Source: Paenibacillus kribbensis (GTDB lineage Bacteria > Bacillota > Bacilli > Paenibacillales > Paenibacillaceae). From it: a stretch of DNA of 64,000 bases. The notes below the pieces were generated by a model. It saw nothing but the letters and a program-made list of their open reading frames with translations, did not search any database and was not told the origin of the DNA. The position numbers were made by a program, and so were the translations under genes. The DNA lies in assembly GCF_002240415.1 (NCBI RefSeq), contig NZ_CP020028.1, positions 1,327,501 through 1,391,500 on the forward strand, written 5' to 3'. Of the stretch, positions 1 through 11,944 are shown piece by piece (the first letter of the stretch is position 1; each line of letters starts with the position of its first letter).

Positions 1-982
<982 letters not shown>

Positions 983-1130
983 TAAAGATAGGACGCAATG
1001 GAGTTTCGGATCCAGTTTTCAGGGTGTAAGTTTGATATAGCGTAAGCTCAAGTGGCTTAGGCTGGACAAGCGAACACACAGCATTTGGCGATGCTGCTTC
1101 CTGAAAAAGAATTTGCGAGGCAAATTCATG

Positions 1131-1247
1131 TTTGGTGGCGATAGCGGAGGGGTTCCACACGTACCCATCCCGAACACGACCGTTAAGCCCTCCAGCGCCG
1201 ATGGTACTTGGACCGCAGGGTCCTGGGAGAGTAGGACGCCGCCAAGC
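1131..1247 (+). rRNA. 5S ribosomal RNA
   Basis: A 117-base 5S gene lies about 150 bases after 23S. It has the paired ends TTTGGTGGC and GCCGCCAAGC and the conserved CCCATCCCGAACACG block. The gap at 983-1130 is processing spacer with no other gene visible. Confidence 0.97.
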
Positions 1248-1265
1248 AAGCTTTATGATTATTAT

Positions 1266-1341
1266 TCCCTGATAGCTCAGTTGGTAGAGCACTCGACTGT
1301 TAATCGAGTTGTCACAGGTTCGAGTCCTGTTCGGGGAGCCA
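1266..1341 (+). tRNA. tRNA-Asn (GTT)
   Basis: 76-base cloverleaf: acceptor TCCCTGA/TCGGGGA, anticodon loop CTGTTAA (GTT), T-loop GGTTCGAGTCC, encoded CCA. First gene of an 11-tRNA array behind the rRNA operon. Confidence 0.97.
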
Positions 1342-1344
1342 TAT

Positions 1345-1436
1345 GGAGAGGTGTCCGAGTTGGCCGAAGGAGCACGATTGGAAATCGTGTAGGCGCCAAA
1401 AGCGTCTCGAGGGTTCGAATCCCTCTCTCTCCGCCA
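1345..1436 (+). tRNA. tRNA-Ser (GGA)
   Basis: 92-base class II tRNA with a long variable arm. Acceptor starts GGAGAGG, anticodon loop TTGGAAA (GGA), encoded CCA. Confidence 0.97.
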
Positions 1437-1453
1437 GAATTATTTTGTTGCAT

Positions 1454-1525
1454 GGCCCGTTGGTCAAGGGGTTAAGACACCTCCCTTTCACGGAGGTAAC
1501 AGGGGTTCGAATCCCCTACGGGTCA
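1454..1525 (+). tRNA. tRNA-Glu (TTC)
   Basis: Acceptor GGCCCGT/ACGGGTC, anticodon loop CTTTCAC (TTC). No CCA is encoded (the sequence after the discriminator A is TAA), so it must be added enzymatically. Confidence 0.96.
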
Positions 1526-1535
1526 TAAGTAGTAC

Positions 1536-1611
1536 GGAGGCTTAGCTCAGCTGGGAGAGCATCTGCCTTACAAGCAGAGGGTCGGGGGTTCGATCCCCTC
1601 AGCCTCCACCA
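1536..1611 (+). tRNA. tRNA-Val (TAC)
   Basis: 76-base cloverleaf: acceptor GGAGGCT/AGCCTCC, anticodon loop CTTACAA (TAC), encoded CCA. Confidence 0.97.
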
Positions 1612-1642
1612 TAAATAATTAAAAAGAATTCCCTTCTACTTT

Positions 1643-1722
<80 letters not shown>

Positions 1723-1733
1723 AACTTTATTAT

Positions 1734-1810
1734 GGAACTGTGGTGTAGAGGCCTAACATGCCTGCCTGTCACGCAGGAGATCGCGGGTTCGAATCCCGTC
1801 AGTTCCGCCA
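1734..1810 (+). tRNA. tRNA-Asp (GTC)
   Basis: 77 bases, acceptor GGAACTG/CAGTTCC, anticodon loop CTGTCAC (GTC), encoded CCA. Confidence 0.97.
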
Positions 1811-1838
1811 TTTTTATAAAGTTGCATGACCCTGTTGG

Positions 1839-1914
1839 GAGCCATTAGCTCAGTTGGTAGAGCACCTGACTTTTAATCAGGGTGTCGAAGGTTCGAGTCC
1901 TTCATGGCTCACCA
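1839..1914 (+). tRNA. tRNA-Lys (TTT)
   Basis: 76 bases, acceptor GAGCCAT/ATGGCTC, anticodon loop CTTTTAA (TTT), encoded CCA. Confidence 0.97.
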
Positions 1915-1949
1915 TTTTTTGAAATTATATGTTATAATATAATTGTATT

Positions 1950-2024
1950 GCGGACGTGGCTCAGCGGTAGAGCATCGCCTTGCCAAGGCGAGGGTCGCGG
2001 GTTCGATTCCCGTCGTCCGCTCCA
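1950..2024 (+). tRNA. tRNA-Gly (GCC)
   Basis: 75 bases, acceptor GCGGACG/CGTCCGC, anticodon loop TTGCCAA (GCC), encoded CCA. A TATAAT sits just upstream (1933-1938), but no -35 box at usable spacing was found, so no internal promoter is called. Confidence 0.97.
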
Positions 2025-2029
2025 TATTT

Positions 2030-2106
2030 GCGCCCTTAGCTCAGCTGGATAGAGCGTTTGACTACGAATCAAAAGGCCGGGAGTTCGAATCTCTCAGGGC
2101 GCGCCA
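2030..2106 (+). tRNA. tRNA-Arg (ACG)
   Basis: 77 bases, acceptor GCGCCCT/AGGGCGC, anticodon loop CTACGAA (ACG, read as ICG), encoded CCA. Confidence 0.97.
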
Positions 2107-2118
2107 TTAACTTCATAA

Positions 2119-2198
2119 GCCGGTGTGGCGGAATTGGCAGACGCGCGCGACTCAAAATCGTGAGGGAAACCGTGGAGGTTCGAGTCCTCTCACCGGCA
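2119..2198 (+). tRNA. tRNA-Leu (CAA)
   Basis: 80-base class II tRNA, acceptor GCCGGTG/CACCGGC, anticodon loop CTCAAAA (CAA), short variable arm. CCA is not encoded. Confidence 0.92.
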
Positions 2199-2205
2199 TG
2201 TATTT

Positions 2206-2279
2206 CGGGATGTAGCTCAGCTTGGTAGAGCACCTGGTTTGGGACCAGGGGGTCGCATGTTCAAATCGTGTCATCCCGA
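2206..2279 (+). tRNA. tRNA-Pro (TGG)
   Basis: 74 bases, acceptor CGGGATG/CATCCCG, anticodon loop TTTGGGA (TGG), no encoded CCA. Last gene of the array; a terminator follows within 13 bases. Confidence 0.94.
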
Positions 2280-2291
2280 TTCAAAGGGAAA

Positions 2292-2317
2292 GTCGCTGGA
2301 AGCAGCGGCTTTTTTTA
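2292..2317 (+). terminator. terminator of the rRNA-tRNA operon
   Basis: Stem GTCGCTG/CAGCGGC (7 pairs, one G:U) with a GAAG loop, followed by eight T. It lies directly after tRNA-Pro. Confidence 0.9.
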
Positions 2318-2395
2318 TTGTCTTTATTATCTTTTTGTATAATTCAGTAATCTCCAGGTCACACTAACACAAAAAGTGGGACGGAAGGGATTACT

Positions 2396-3100
2396 GTGAA
2401 GCGATTAAGCTGGAAAAAACAAATGAAACGGCGCTGGAAACAGGGAAGAAGAACAGTATGGGCCTGCACCATTTTTGGAGTAGCTTGTTTGCTGGCTGGG
2501 TTGGGTATTCTGTTTTCAAGACATATGCAGGCTATGCTGTCACAGCCACTCGCTACTGCCGTTATGGCAGAGGTTGATATGGAGGAATCCTCACACACAA
2601 CACCGGCTGAAGATCACTCCTCACAGATGCAGGTTTTGCAAAGCATACGTGCTTCCGGTATAAGCAGGAAAACTCACCTGTTAACTACCTATGTATGTGG
2701 TACGGAAACACTTTCCTTGGGAACGCTAAGCTCGCAGCAGCTGGAAAATTTACTGAAACAGCATCCCGACTGGAAGGGACGGCTTAATACTAAGGGAGAG
2801 GTATGGTTCGAGCGAAGGGTGGAAGACCTGTCAGAATCGTGTAAAGAGCACGGCTACATGGGCTTGAGCGCTGACGGACAACTCACTTTGTTTGAAGGGC
2901 CACCTAAAAAGGAGAAGGTGATACGGACTTTTTTCCAACTGGATGTAGACTCCATGGAAACGGCTTTGCCGGAAGGGGTGTATGAACAGCTGCAACAGGG
3001 AATCCGTGTACAGGATATAAACGAGTACAACAGTGTAATCTCTACTTTTAGTGACTTTGCGGTGGAACGAACACAGAGGGTATTAAAACAGCAATATTGA
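2396..3100 (+). CDS. bofC: BofC, forespore regulator of the sigma-K checkpoint
   Basis: 234 aa from a GTG start. In Bacillus, BofC acts in the forespore intermembrane space and restrains the SpoIVB protease that triggers pro-sigma-K processing. Seen here: a basic N-terminus, then one membrane/signal segment at about residues 20-42, then a soluble part. Residues 130-234 carry the BofC C-terminal signature (GEVWFERRVEDLSESCKEHG, then GYMGLSADG and a KVIRTFFQLD block). Upstream of ruvC is its usual Bacillus position. The start is weakly supported: only GGAAGGGA precedes the GTG. No clear sigma-G promoter was recognised. Confidence 0.88.
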   Translation: MKRLSWKKQMKRRWKQGRRTVWACTIFGVACLLAGLGILFSRHMQAMLSQPLATAVMAEVDMEESSHTTPAEDHSSQMQVLQSIRASGISRKTHLLTTYVCGTETLSLGTLSSQQLENLLKQHPDWKGRLNTKGEVWFERRVEDLSESCKEHGYMGLSADGQLTLFEGPPKKEKVIRTFFQLDVDSMETALPEGVYEQLQQGIRVQDINEYNSVISTFSDFAVERTQRVLKQQY

Positions 3101-3108
3101 TTAGAAGC

Positions 3109-3160
3109 AAGAGACGTCAGGCTTTTACCGATCAGGTGATGCTTGTGGCGTCTCTTTTTA
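3109..3160 (+). terminator. possible terminator after bofC
   Basis: An 8-bp stem AAGAGACG/CGTCTCTT encloses a 32-base loop and ends in TTTTTA. The large loop makes it a weak candidate. The rest of the bofC-ruvC gap holds the ruv promoter region; the 66-codon ORF at 3097 is not convincing. Confidence 0.4.
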
Positions 3161-3207
3161 TGTTTTCACTGAGAGTTAAATTTTTTCCTCTATTAGATGC
3201 AAAGTTT

Positions 3208-3240
3208 TGTTATAATGAAATGAACGACACATATGTTCGC
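3208..3240 (+). promoter_or_regulatory. ruvCAB promoter with LexA (SOS) box
   Basis: An extended -10 element (TG-T-TATAAT) lies at 3208-3216; no good -35 is visible. Ten bases downstream, 3226-3239 reads GACACATATGTTCG. This matches 11 of 14 positions of the Gram-positive LexA box CGAAC-RNRY-GTTYG, with a perfect right half. A repressor there would cover the transcription start, consistent with SOS control of ruv genes in Bacillus. The box match is by eye only. Confidence 0.55.
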
Positions 3241-3329
3241 TTTGTATGGAATTTAGCCATAAATGTATTCAGGATAGAGTTGGCTGATGTTAGTTAACGC
3301 CATGGTTTAGCGATAAGGGAGAGATTTTT

Positions 3330-3833
3330 TTGCGTTTTCTAGGAATTGATCCGGGTATTGCTATTGTGGGCTTCGGATTTGTGGACAAGATTGGCAGTAA
3401 GGTGGTTCCTGTGCAGTACGGCTGCATTCAGACAGAAGCCCATACACCGGAAGAAGATAGGCTGCTTCATGTGTATGAAGGCATGCTGCAATTGATTGAT
3501 AAATATAAGCCTGATGCGGTAGCGCTGGAGAAGCTTTTTTTTAATCGCAACGTTACGACTGCTATGTCTGTAAGTCAGGCGCGTGGTGTGCTGGTGCTGG
3601 CTGCAAGGCAACGTAATCTCCCTATTGGGGAATACACGCCGATGCAGATAAAGCAGGCTATTGTAGGGTATGGCAAGGCGGAGAAGAAGCAGGTGCAGGA
3701 GATGGTTAGAATGTTTCTAAAGCTCCAGGCTGTGCCTAAACCGGATGATGTAGCGGATGCTTTGGCGGTGGCTATTTGTCATGCGCATTCCTATGGACTA
3801 AATTCAAAATTAAATGAGGTATTGCGAAAATGA
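3330..3833 (+). CDS. ruvC: RuvC, Holliday junction resolvase
   Basis: 167 aa from a TTG start behind AAGGGAGA. RuvC is a dimeric, Mg-dependent nuclease that nicks Holliday junctions carrying RuvAB. Visible acidic site residues are Asp7 in GIDPG, Glu67 in ALEKLFF and the paired Asp in KPDDVADALA near the C-terminus. Length is normal for the family. Its ATGA stop/start overlaps ruvA, so the genes are translationally coupled. B. subtilis lacks a RuvC-type enzyme (it uses RecU); presence here fits Paenibacillus. Confidence 0.95.
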   Translation: MRFLGIDPGIAIVGFGFVDKIGSKVVPVQYGCIQTEAHTPEEDRLLHVYEGMLQLIDKYKPDAVALEKLFFNRNVTTAMSVSQARGVLVLAARQRNLPIGEYTPMQIKQAIVGYGKAEKKQVQEMVRMFLKLQAVPKPDDVADALAVAICHAHSYGLNSKLNEVLRK

Positions 3834-4444
3834 TAGATTTCTTGCGTGGTTCTGTGGCTCACTTGGAAAATGAATATGTCGTTTTGGATGTGCAGGGGGT
3901 GGGATATCGGGTGTTCTGTCCGAATCCTTACGCCTTCGCCAAAACGGAAGGACCGGTGGTTATTTACATTCACCATCATGTGAGGGAAGATGCTATTTTA
4001 CTGTTTGGGTTTGCAACCCGTGAGGAACAGCAATTATTTCGTAAACTGATTGATGTATCTGGTATTGGACCACGTGTGGCACTTGGGATTTTGGGAGGCG
4101 GTACGCCTGCTCATGTGGTGACGGCGATTTATCAGGAAAATATCACATTTCTCACCAAGTTGCCGGGAATCGGTAAAAAGACGGCGCAGCGCATGATTCT
4201 GGATTTGAAAGACAAGCTGGACGGTATTGGTTCGCTGGGGATGGTGACCGGACTGTTTGCAGAGCCTGTCGTGGAAGAGGGCGAGGGTTCGTATTGGGGC
4301 GAGGCACGTGAGGCGCTCAAGGCACTCGGTTACACAGATGCAGAGTTGGATAAGGTATGGAGCAGAATGAAGAAGGATGCGAAACCTGATGAATCTGCCG
4401 ATATTTTGATGAAACGGGCTTTGCAACTGTTGTTTGCCGGATAG
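3830..4444 (+). CDS. ruvA: RuvA, Holliday junction DNA-binding subunit
   Basis: 204 aa starting in the ATGA overlap with ruvC. RuvA tetramers bind four-way junctions and load the RuvB motor. The N-terminal OB-fold (residues 1-62, starting [13 protein letters not shown]) is followed by helix-hairpin-helix motifs ([11 protein letters not shown] and [13 protein letters not shown], about residues 72-130). A flexible linker leads to the C-terminal RuvB-binding domain ([13 protein letters not shown] to the end). Middle gene of ruvC-ruvA-ruvB. Confidence 0.97.
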   Translation: MIDFLRGSVAHLENEYVVLDVQGVGYRVFCPNPYAFAKTEGPVVIYIHHHVREDAILLFGFATREEQQLFRKLIDVSGIGPRVALGILGGGTPAHVVTAIYQENITFLTKLPGIGKKTAQRMILDLKDKLDGIGSLGMVTGLFAEPVVEEGEGSYWGEAREALKALGYTDAELDKVWSRMKKDAKPDESADILMKRALQLLFAG

Positions 4445-4493
4445 GACGCTGGTGTCCGTTGACAGAAGTCTGGTGAAAGAGGAGCGATGGAAA

Positions 4494-5501
4494 ATGGATG
4501 ATCGGATTATTTCCGCCAATTTGATGATGGAAGACCAGACGGCGGAGCTAAGCCTTCGCCCCCGTTATCTTAATGAATATATCGGGCAAAATCAGGTTAA
4601 GGAAAATTTGAAAGTTTACATTGAAGCGGCCAAAATGCGTAAAGAAGCGCTGGATCATGTACTGTTGTACGGTCCTCCCGGATTGGGTAAAACGACTCTC
4701 GCCAACATTATTGCGAATGAACTAGGGGTTAATTTGCGTACCACCTCAGGGCCTGCGATTGAAAGACCTGGAGACCTGGCAGCGCTGCTGACCAATCTTC
4801 AAGAAGGCGATGTTTTATTCATTGATGAAATTCATCGCCTCCATCGTACGGTGGAAGAAGTCATGTACCCGGCGATGGAGGATTTTGCGCTGGACATTAT
4901 GATTGGTAAAGGCCCGAGTGCGCGTTCAGTTCGCCTGGATTTGCCGCCCTTTACCCTTATAGGGGCTACTACACGCGCTGGGCTGCTTTCTGCGCCGTTG
5001 CGCGACCGGTTTGGTGTTATCAGTCGATTGGAGTTCTATACGACGGACGAGCTGGCCTACATCGTATCCAGAAACGCGGATATTATGGAAGTTGAGATCG
5101 TTGGGGATGCAGCCGAAGAAATTGCATTGCGTTCACGGGGGACACCACGGATTGCGAATCGACTGTTAAAAAGGGTGCGTGATTTTGCCCAAGTTGCCGG
5201 AGACGGTATGATCCATTCAGAATTGGCCGCAGAGGCGCTGAAAAGACTTCAAATTGATCCGCTCGGACTGGATGAAATTGATCATAAAATGCTTAAGGCC
5301 ATGATTCATTCATTTCGGGGTGGACCTGTGGGATTGGATACCATTGCTGCAACCATCGGTGAAGAGAGCCAGACGATTGAGGACGTGTATGAGCCTTATT
5401 TGCTGCAAATTGGACTTTTACAAAGAACACCTCGGGGACGTACGGTGACTCCAGCGGCATATGCTCACCTTGGAATCCCTATGCCAACGGATCCACGGTG
5501 A
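4494..5501 (+). CDS. ruvB: RuvB, Holliday junction branch-migration ATPase
   Basis: 335 aa. The frame is open further upstream from 4434, but ATG 4494 has AGGAG nine bases before it and gives the conserved family N-terminus ([14 protein letters not shown]). RuvB is an AAA+ hexameric motor. Walker [10 protein letters not shown] (about residue 60), Walker [10 protein letters not shown], the arginine-finger region [18 protein letters not shown], and a C-terminal winged helix (RTPRGRTVT) are all present. Last gene of the putative SOS-controlled ruv operon. Confidence 0.97.
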   Translation: MDDRIISANLMMEDQTAELSLRPRYLNEYIGQNQVKENLKVYIEAAKMRKEALDHVLLYGPPGLGKTTLANIIANELGVNLRTTSGPAIERPGDLAALLTNLQEGDVLFIDEIHRLHRTVEEVMYPAMEDFALDIMIGKGPSARSVRLDLPPFTLIGATTRAGLLSAPLRDRFGVISRLEFYTTDELAYIVSRNADIMEVEIVGDAAEEIALRSRGTPRIANRLLKRVRDFAQVAGDGMIHSELAAEALKRLQIDPLGLDEIDHKMLKAMIHSFRGGPVGLDTIAATIGEESQTIEDVYEPYLLQIGLLQRTPRGRTVTPAAYAHLGIPMPTDPR

Positions 5502-5811
5502 CTAGAAATGGTGGGCTTTTGGCTTTTATTGCAAGAGCACAGCCCAAAGTACGGTTTTAAAGAGAAAGTAATTGAGATTAATTTACAGCGTAGCTACGCA
5601 ATTATGGTAAGTGCGAAAGGGGAAGTACGATATAGTAAGTACGATATTGGTGGAATAGGATCGTTAGGGGAAAAGACCATTTGAGCAAGAATTGAGCGTG
5701 TTCAAATTTCGGTTTATTCCGCCGATGTATTTAAAGGGACAGGCGATGGTCGAGATCCCGCCAAATCATGCTTTATGCATGCTAGGATAGCCAGAATGGG
5801 GGGATTCAGAA
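5502..5811 (+). other. intergenic region ruvB-spoIID-like gene
   Basis: 310 bases without a convincing gene. GTGGGCTT at 5511 and CAGCCCAAAG at 5540 could pair as a weak hairpin after ruvB, but no T-run follows. No clear sigma-A or sporulation-sigma promoter was recognised. Confidence 0.5.
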
Positions 5812-7905
5812 ATGAATGGAAAAGCATTGAACCGAAAAACAATTTTCAGTACATGGACGGGTCGGGCCAAACGAGCAGCAGCGATTATGGTATTAGCTAC
5901 AGTTTGCATTCCCTGGTCTTCGTGTGTTCAGGCTGCTGCCGCCCAAGAAGATATTCGTGTAGTGATCTTTGCGGATCTAGGCAGTAAATATAAAGCAATA
6001 GTTCCCGCGGTAACCTTGAAATCATCAGAAGGTCTGAGTGTCGGACAGAACAGTGGAGGCAGTTATCAGGCTTGGATGGGACTACCGGACAGCACCGCTC
6101 GTTTTAGTGTAGACAGCTATCGGGTGAAGGTACTTGAAGGAAATGAAGCAGCAGCAATTAAAGCGGCTCAAATCCTGCAAAAGACGAATGATAAACCTAC
6201 GGTTTTTATCGGTTCTAAAAACGGTAGCTCTGTCTATCAGGTGTACGCGGGAATTTATGCAAGTGAACAGTCCGCACAGGCTGCTGTACAGCGGATTTCT
6301 TCGGCAACCGGAACGCAGGCTGAAGTTAAGGGCAATAAGCACTGGTCTACAGGAAACTATGGAACCGAGCAGGAGGCAAATCTCGTTCGAGCGACAATTG
6401 CTGCGGCAGGCTTTGATGCTTTTACTGTGATTCAATCAAGAGGTCAGTATGCTGTGTGGGTTGGAGAAGAGAGTAACGACAGCAAGCTATCGACTTTAAA
6501 GACAGAGCTGGAGAGCAAGCAGCCCAAACTTACGTTATCTAAAGTTAGTGCTACTCAAACCGGACTCATGATAAGACAAGAAGCAGGAGTAACGACAGGC
6601 TCGCAAGCGATGTCACATTATATGCTGAGTGGCTCTAATAACAGCAAGGTCATTGTCAACGGCGGTAATAATGGGATTCAAGTGGTTGAAAGATCACAGC
6701 GTACATATCGCGGCGACATGGAGATTAGCATGACCTCAGGACAACTGGCGCTTGTTAATGACGTACCGCTCGAGCAGTATTTATATTCCGTGGTAGGAGC
6801 GGAGGTCTACTCCTCATGGCCTGCTGAAGCCCTCAAGGCTCAAGCGGTAGCGGCCCGCAGCTATGCCCTTGCCCAAGGCAATCGGTTTCAGATCGGGAAC
6901 GTGGTGGATGGCACATTAAGTCAGGCTTACAATGGTAAAGGTTCGGAACATGCGAATGTCAATGAGGCTGTAGATGCCACGGCTGGTGAAGTGATTAAAA
7001 GCGGCGGCAAAGTGGTCGAAGCTGTATTTTCATCTAATGCGGGCGGTGTAACAGCAGATGCTTCCGAGGTATGGAACAGTGGTGGTGAAGCATTCGCCAG
7101 CGTAGACAGTTCGGGAGATACAACAGCGCAAAAAGGAGCACAGGAGTGGTATCATGTCCTTCTCTCCAGTGGCCAAACAGGTTATATACGTGAGGATAAT
7201 GCCAAGGAGCTGGAGGGAGTCACAGAAGCAGGGTTAGACAAAATTACCGTTACTGCTGAAAATACCAATGTGCGCCCTATCCCCCAAATTCAGTCGGCAG
7301 TTGCACCAGTAGCCAAGGCGCAACCGGGTGAAGAGATGATTGTTTTGGAGAAGGTGCCTCAATCCGGAGACTATGCATGGGTGCGTGGACCTTTTACATC
7401 AGCGCAAATTGCTAAATCACTACAAGGGAAAGTAACGGGTACAGTACCAGCCTCAATTAATCATCTGGATGTTACCAAACGCGGTCCGTCAGGGCGTGTG
7501 CTGGAGGTTGAAGCCAACGGGTCACCTTTGGCGGTAAAATACCCCGATATGTATCGTTCAGCGATGGGGGGATTGCCTAGCACTCTGTTTGATATTGCGA
7601 GTACCGGCAGTTATACTGTATTAGGCGCAGATGGGGCTACTTCTCATATAAGTGGCACGCAAGGAACTCAAATTCTGTCAGCATCCGGGAGCAGCACTTC
7701 AAGCGGTAACGGGGTGATCGTCATGAATGAAGACCGTCATGCACGAGTCATTGACAAAACACAAAGCTTTATTTTTACAGGTAAAGGAAATGGCCATGGG
7801 TTGGGCTTGTCGCAATGGGGAGCCAACGGTTTGGCCGAGCAGGGGTATGATTACAAGAAAATTTTGCAACACTATTACAAAAATGTGGATATAGTTAAGG
7901 AATGA
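5812..7905 (+). CDS. SpoIID/LytB-domain protein with SPOR domain
   Basis: 697 aa, ATG behind GGGGGAT. A signal peptide or N-terminal anchor occupies residues 1-44 (hydrophobic [20 protein letters not shown]). Residues about 110-250 hold SPOR-like repeats ([19 protein letters not shown]), which bind denuded peptidoglycan. Residues about 300-430 are the SpoIID catalytic region ([20 protein letters not shown], then [15 protein letters not shown]). The C-terminus has [20 protein letters not shown] (about residues 659-678). SpoIID is a lytic transglycosylase acting on glycan strands during engulfment. This protein is about twice the length of B. subtilis SpoIID and probably represents a separate SpoIID/LytB paralogue. 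It lies between ruvB and queA. Confidence 0.9.
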   Translation: MNGKALNRKTIFSTWTGRAKRAAAIMVLATVCIPWSSCVQAAAAQEDIRVVIFADLGSKYKAIVPAVTLKSSEGLSVGQNSGGSYQAWMGLPDSTARFSVDSYRVKVLEGNEAAAIKAAQILQKTNDKPTVFIGSKNGSSVYQVYAGIYASEQSAQAAVQRISSATGTQAEVKGNKHWSTGNYGTEQEANLVRATIAAAGFDAFTVIQSRGQYAVWVGEESNDSKLSTLKTELESKQPKLTLSKVSATQTGLMIRQEAGVTTGSQAMSHYMLSGSNNSKVIVNGGNNGIQVVERSQRTYRGDMEISMTSGQLALVNDVPLEQYLYSVVGAEVYSSWPAEALKAQAVAARSYALAQGNRFQIGNVVDGTLSQAYNGKGSEHANVNEAVDATAGEVIKSGGKVVEAVFSSNAGGVTADASEVWNSGGEAFASVDSSGDTTAQKGAQEWYHVLLSSGQTGYIREDNAKELEGVTEAGLDKITVTAENTNVRPIPQIQSAVAPVAKAQPGEEMIVLEKVPQSGDYAWVRGPFTSAQIAKSLQGKVTGTVPASINHLDVTKRGPSGRVLEVEANGSPLAVKYPDMYRSAMGGLPSTLFDIASTGSYTVLGADGATSHISGTQGTQILSASGSSTSSGNGVIVMNEDRHARVIDKTQSFIFTGKGNGHGLGLSQWGANGLAEQGYDYKKILQHYYKNVDIVKE

Positions 7906-7912
7906 CCAATAT

Positions 7913-10101
<2,189 letters not shown>

Positions 10102-10133
10102 GTTTTAGGGGAGATTTGAAAGGGGGATTTAAC

Positions 10134-10469
10134 GTGTTTCAATTTGCTACAGCTGCGGCTGCACCCGGTGGAGCTGGGGGACTTTTTCAAATGATCTGGC
10201 CACTGGCTCTGATGTTTGTAATCTTTTATTTCTTGCTGATTCGTCCGAATCAGAAAAAACAAAAGCAGCGTCAATCGATGCTTCAAGCTTTGAAAAAGGG
10301 AGATAAGGTGATAACAATCGGAGGTCTTCACGGTACAATTGTGGAGATTACGGACGATGTGGTTGTTTTGCGTGTGAATGATGTGACGAAGCTGACCTTT
10401 GACCGCAGTGCAATCAGTAATGCGATTGCAAAAGATACTGCAGCTGAGGAAGCTGTTTCTAAGTCGTAG
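10134..10469 (+). CDS. yajC: YajC, Sec translocase accessory subunit
   Basis: 111 aa. GTG 10134 is chosen because AAAGGGGG lies seven bases before it; an in-frame TTG at 10116 is upstream of that site. One transmembrane helix (about residues 20-40, WPLALMFVIFYFLLIRPNQK) is followed by a small cytosolic domain (KGDKVITIGGLHGTIVEI). YajC associates with SecDF, whose genes lie 4 kb downstream. Confidence 0.95.
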   Translation: MFQFATAAAAPGGAGGLFQMIWPLALMFVIFYFLLIRPNQKKQKQRQSMLQALKKGDKVITIGGLHGTIVEITDDVVVLRVNDVTKLTFDRSAISNAIAKDTAAEEAVSKS

Positions 10470-10489
10470 AATCTGCCGATTGTCATGTG

Positions 10490-10523
10490 AAAACCGAGCC
10501 TTTGAGGAGGCTCGGTTTTTTTG
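10490..10523 (+). terminator. terminator after yajC
   Basis: Stem AAACCGAGCC/GGCTCGGTTT with loop TTTGAGGA, then a T-run. It ends the queA-tgt-yajC transcript. It may also serve the convergent YrzE-like gene, since the stem is flanked by an A-run upstream. Confidence 0.92.
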
Positions 10524-10567
10524 TGTTGCTTCGTTACACGGGCTGGTACACTTTTTTTGAAATTTGA

Positions 10568-10957
10568 TTATTTACTAAGGTTAATCCCGAACATCCCGCC
10601 TCCCGCGCCTATGACAAAGGCAATTCCTAAGTGCAATAGGTCCTTAGCGTTCATGCCCGCATCCAGTGCCAGAAAACCGACCAGAAGAACGATAAGGCCA
10701 TACAGGATGCCTGTAATGCCGCCTTGATACCAGCCTTTGTTGGTTGATCTTTTACCTGCGACGAAACCGCCTGATAGCATAGCGAATGCGTGAACGATGT
10801 ACGTATACAAGGATAAGTCCTGTTCCTGCATTTGTGTCAGCCACAACAGTAGTGAAAGAATCAATGCGCCAAGCAGCATCCATGCAAAAGCATAAAACAA
10901 GCCGGATAAAATGGGATGGGCCAGACGAAACGAACACCAGCGGCGAATGAGCTCCAT
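10568..10957 (-). CDS. YrzE-like small membrane protein (TIGR04086 family)
   Basis: 129 aa on the minus strand. The start at 10957 is chosen over an upstream extension because AGGAGG lies just before it (TCCTCC at 10975-10980 region on the plus strand). Four hydrophobic segments predict four transmembrane helices; the last is LLHLGIAFVIGAGGGMFGINL. Function is unknown. The position next to yajC matches B. subtilis yrzE, which supports the family call. It converges on yajC and is divergent from the DUF421 gene. Confidence 0.8.
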   Translation of the reverse strand: MELIRRWCSFRLAHPILSGLFYAFAWMLLGALILSLLLWLTQMQEQDLSLYTYIVHAFAMLSGGFVAGKRSTNKGWYQGGITGILYGLIVLLVGFLALDAGMNAKDLLHLGIAFVIGAGGGMFGINLSK

Positions 10958-11164
10958 TGATAATTCCTCCTGTACCAAGGTTTGAACTATTATCATTCTA
11001 TGGTCAAGCCTTCAGGCTTAGTACCAAGTCGCAAGCAGTCTTTCTCTTTATTTCAATAATTTAGCCTTTTGTTTTTTGTATGAGTCAAGTGGGGAACGGC
11101 CAGAATACATGTACAATGAACCATTAATGTCTTGTCGCAAAGTACAGGGGAGGAGGCGAACATA

Positions 11165-11944
11165 TTGAGTCACGATATTTTTGCTCATATTTTTCGGACG
11201 CTGCTCATGTATTTTATTGTATATCTGGTGATGCGCTTGATGGGTAAAAGGGAGATCGGAAAATTGTCTGTATTCGACCTCGTCATATCCATTATGATTG
11301 CGGAAATTGCTGTATTCAGCCTGGAGGATATAAAACGTCCACTTTATGAAGGGTTGATTCCTTTAGGAGTACTCTTGGTTTTGCAAATTGGGATTTCCTA
11401 TTTCAGTCTTAAAAGCCGACGTCTGCGCCTGCTATTCGATGGCCGGCCCAGTGTATTGTACTCCAATGGACAACTAAACAAGGATGAAATGGCTAAGCAA
11501 CGCTACAATTTAGATGATTTGTTGTTACAGCTTCGTGAACAAAATTTTGAAAGTCTGGATGAAGTCGAATGTGTTATTTTGGAAACCACAGGCAAGCTCA
11601 CGGTGGTAGCTAAGGATGAGAAAGATGGAGATGCAGAGTTAGACAAAATGAGACAGGATTTAAGTCAAAGGAATTTGACGAACATTGAGCAACAGGTGGA
11701 AAAAGTTCATCCTACTCCTCAAATCGGCGGGAAGTTTAGATATGAAGGCCTGCCGGTTCCATTAATTATGGATGGCAAGGTGCTGGACCGAAATTTGGAG
11801 CGGATGGATATGAACCGATTTTGGCTTAAAAATCAGATTCAAGCGAAGGGTCACAAAGATTTTAAAGATGTTTTCTTATGCACTGTGAATCATAGAGGTC
11901 ATGTATATGTTACGCCACCGGCCTTTGGGGAATCTTCGGATTAG
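11165..11944 (+). CDS. DUF421 (YrbG/YetF-like) membrane protein
   Basis: 259 aa. TTG 11165 is chosen because GGGGAGGAGG lies eight bases upstream; the open frame reaches back to 11132. Three N-terminal transmembrane segments (LLMYFIVYLVMRLMGKREIG is diagnostic) are followed by a soluble DUF421 domain (GRPSVLYSNGQLNKDEMAKQ, then LDDLLLQLREQ). Homologues have been linked to spore germination or membrane proteins of unknown activity. Its stop codon overlaps the spoVB stop by a few bases (convergent). Confidence 0.88.
   Translation: MSHDIFAHIFRTLLMYFIVYLVMRLMGKREIGKLSVFDLVISIMIAEIAVFSLEDIKRPLYEGLIPLGVLLVLQIGISYFSLKSRRLRLLFDGRPSVLYSNGQLNKDEMAKQRYNLDDLLLQLREQNFESLDEVECVILETTGKLTVVAKDEKDGDAELDKMRQDLSQRNLTNIEQQVEKVHPTPQIGGKFRYEGLPVPLIMDGKVLDRNLERMDMNRFWLKNQIQAKGHKDFKDVFLCTVNHRGHVYVTPPAFGESSD

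Noticed and set aside
1919..1938. TTGAAA...TATAAT promoter inside the tRNA array
   Set aside because: The spacer is only 8 bases; no other -35 at 16-18 bases is visible.
3097..3297. 66-aa ORF between bofC and ruvC
   Set aside because: It starts at a TTG overlapping the bofC stop, has no ribosome site, and overlaps the ruv promoter and LexA-like box.
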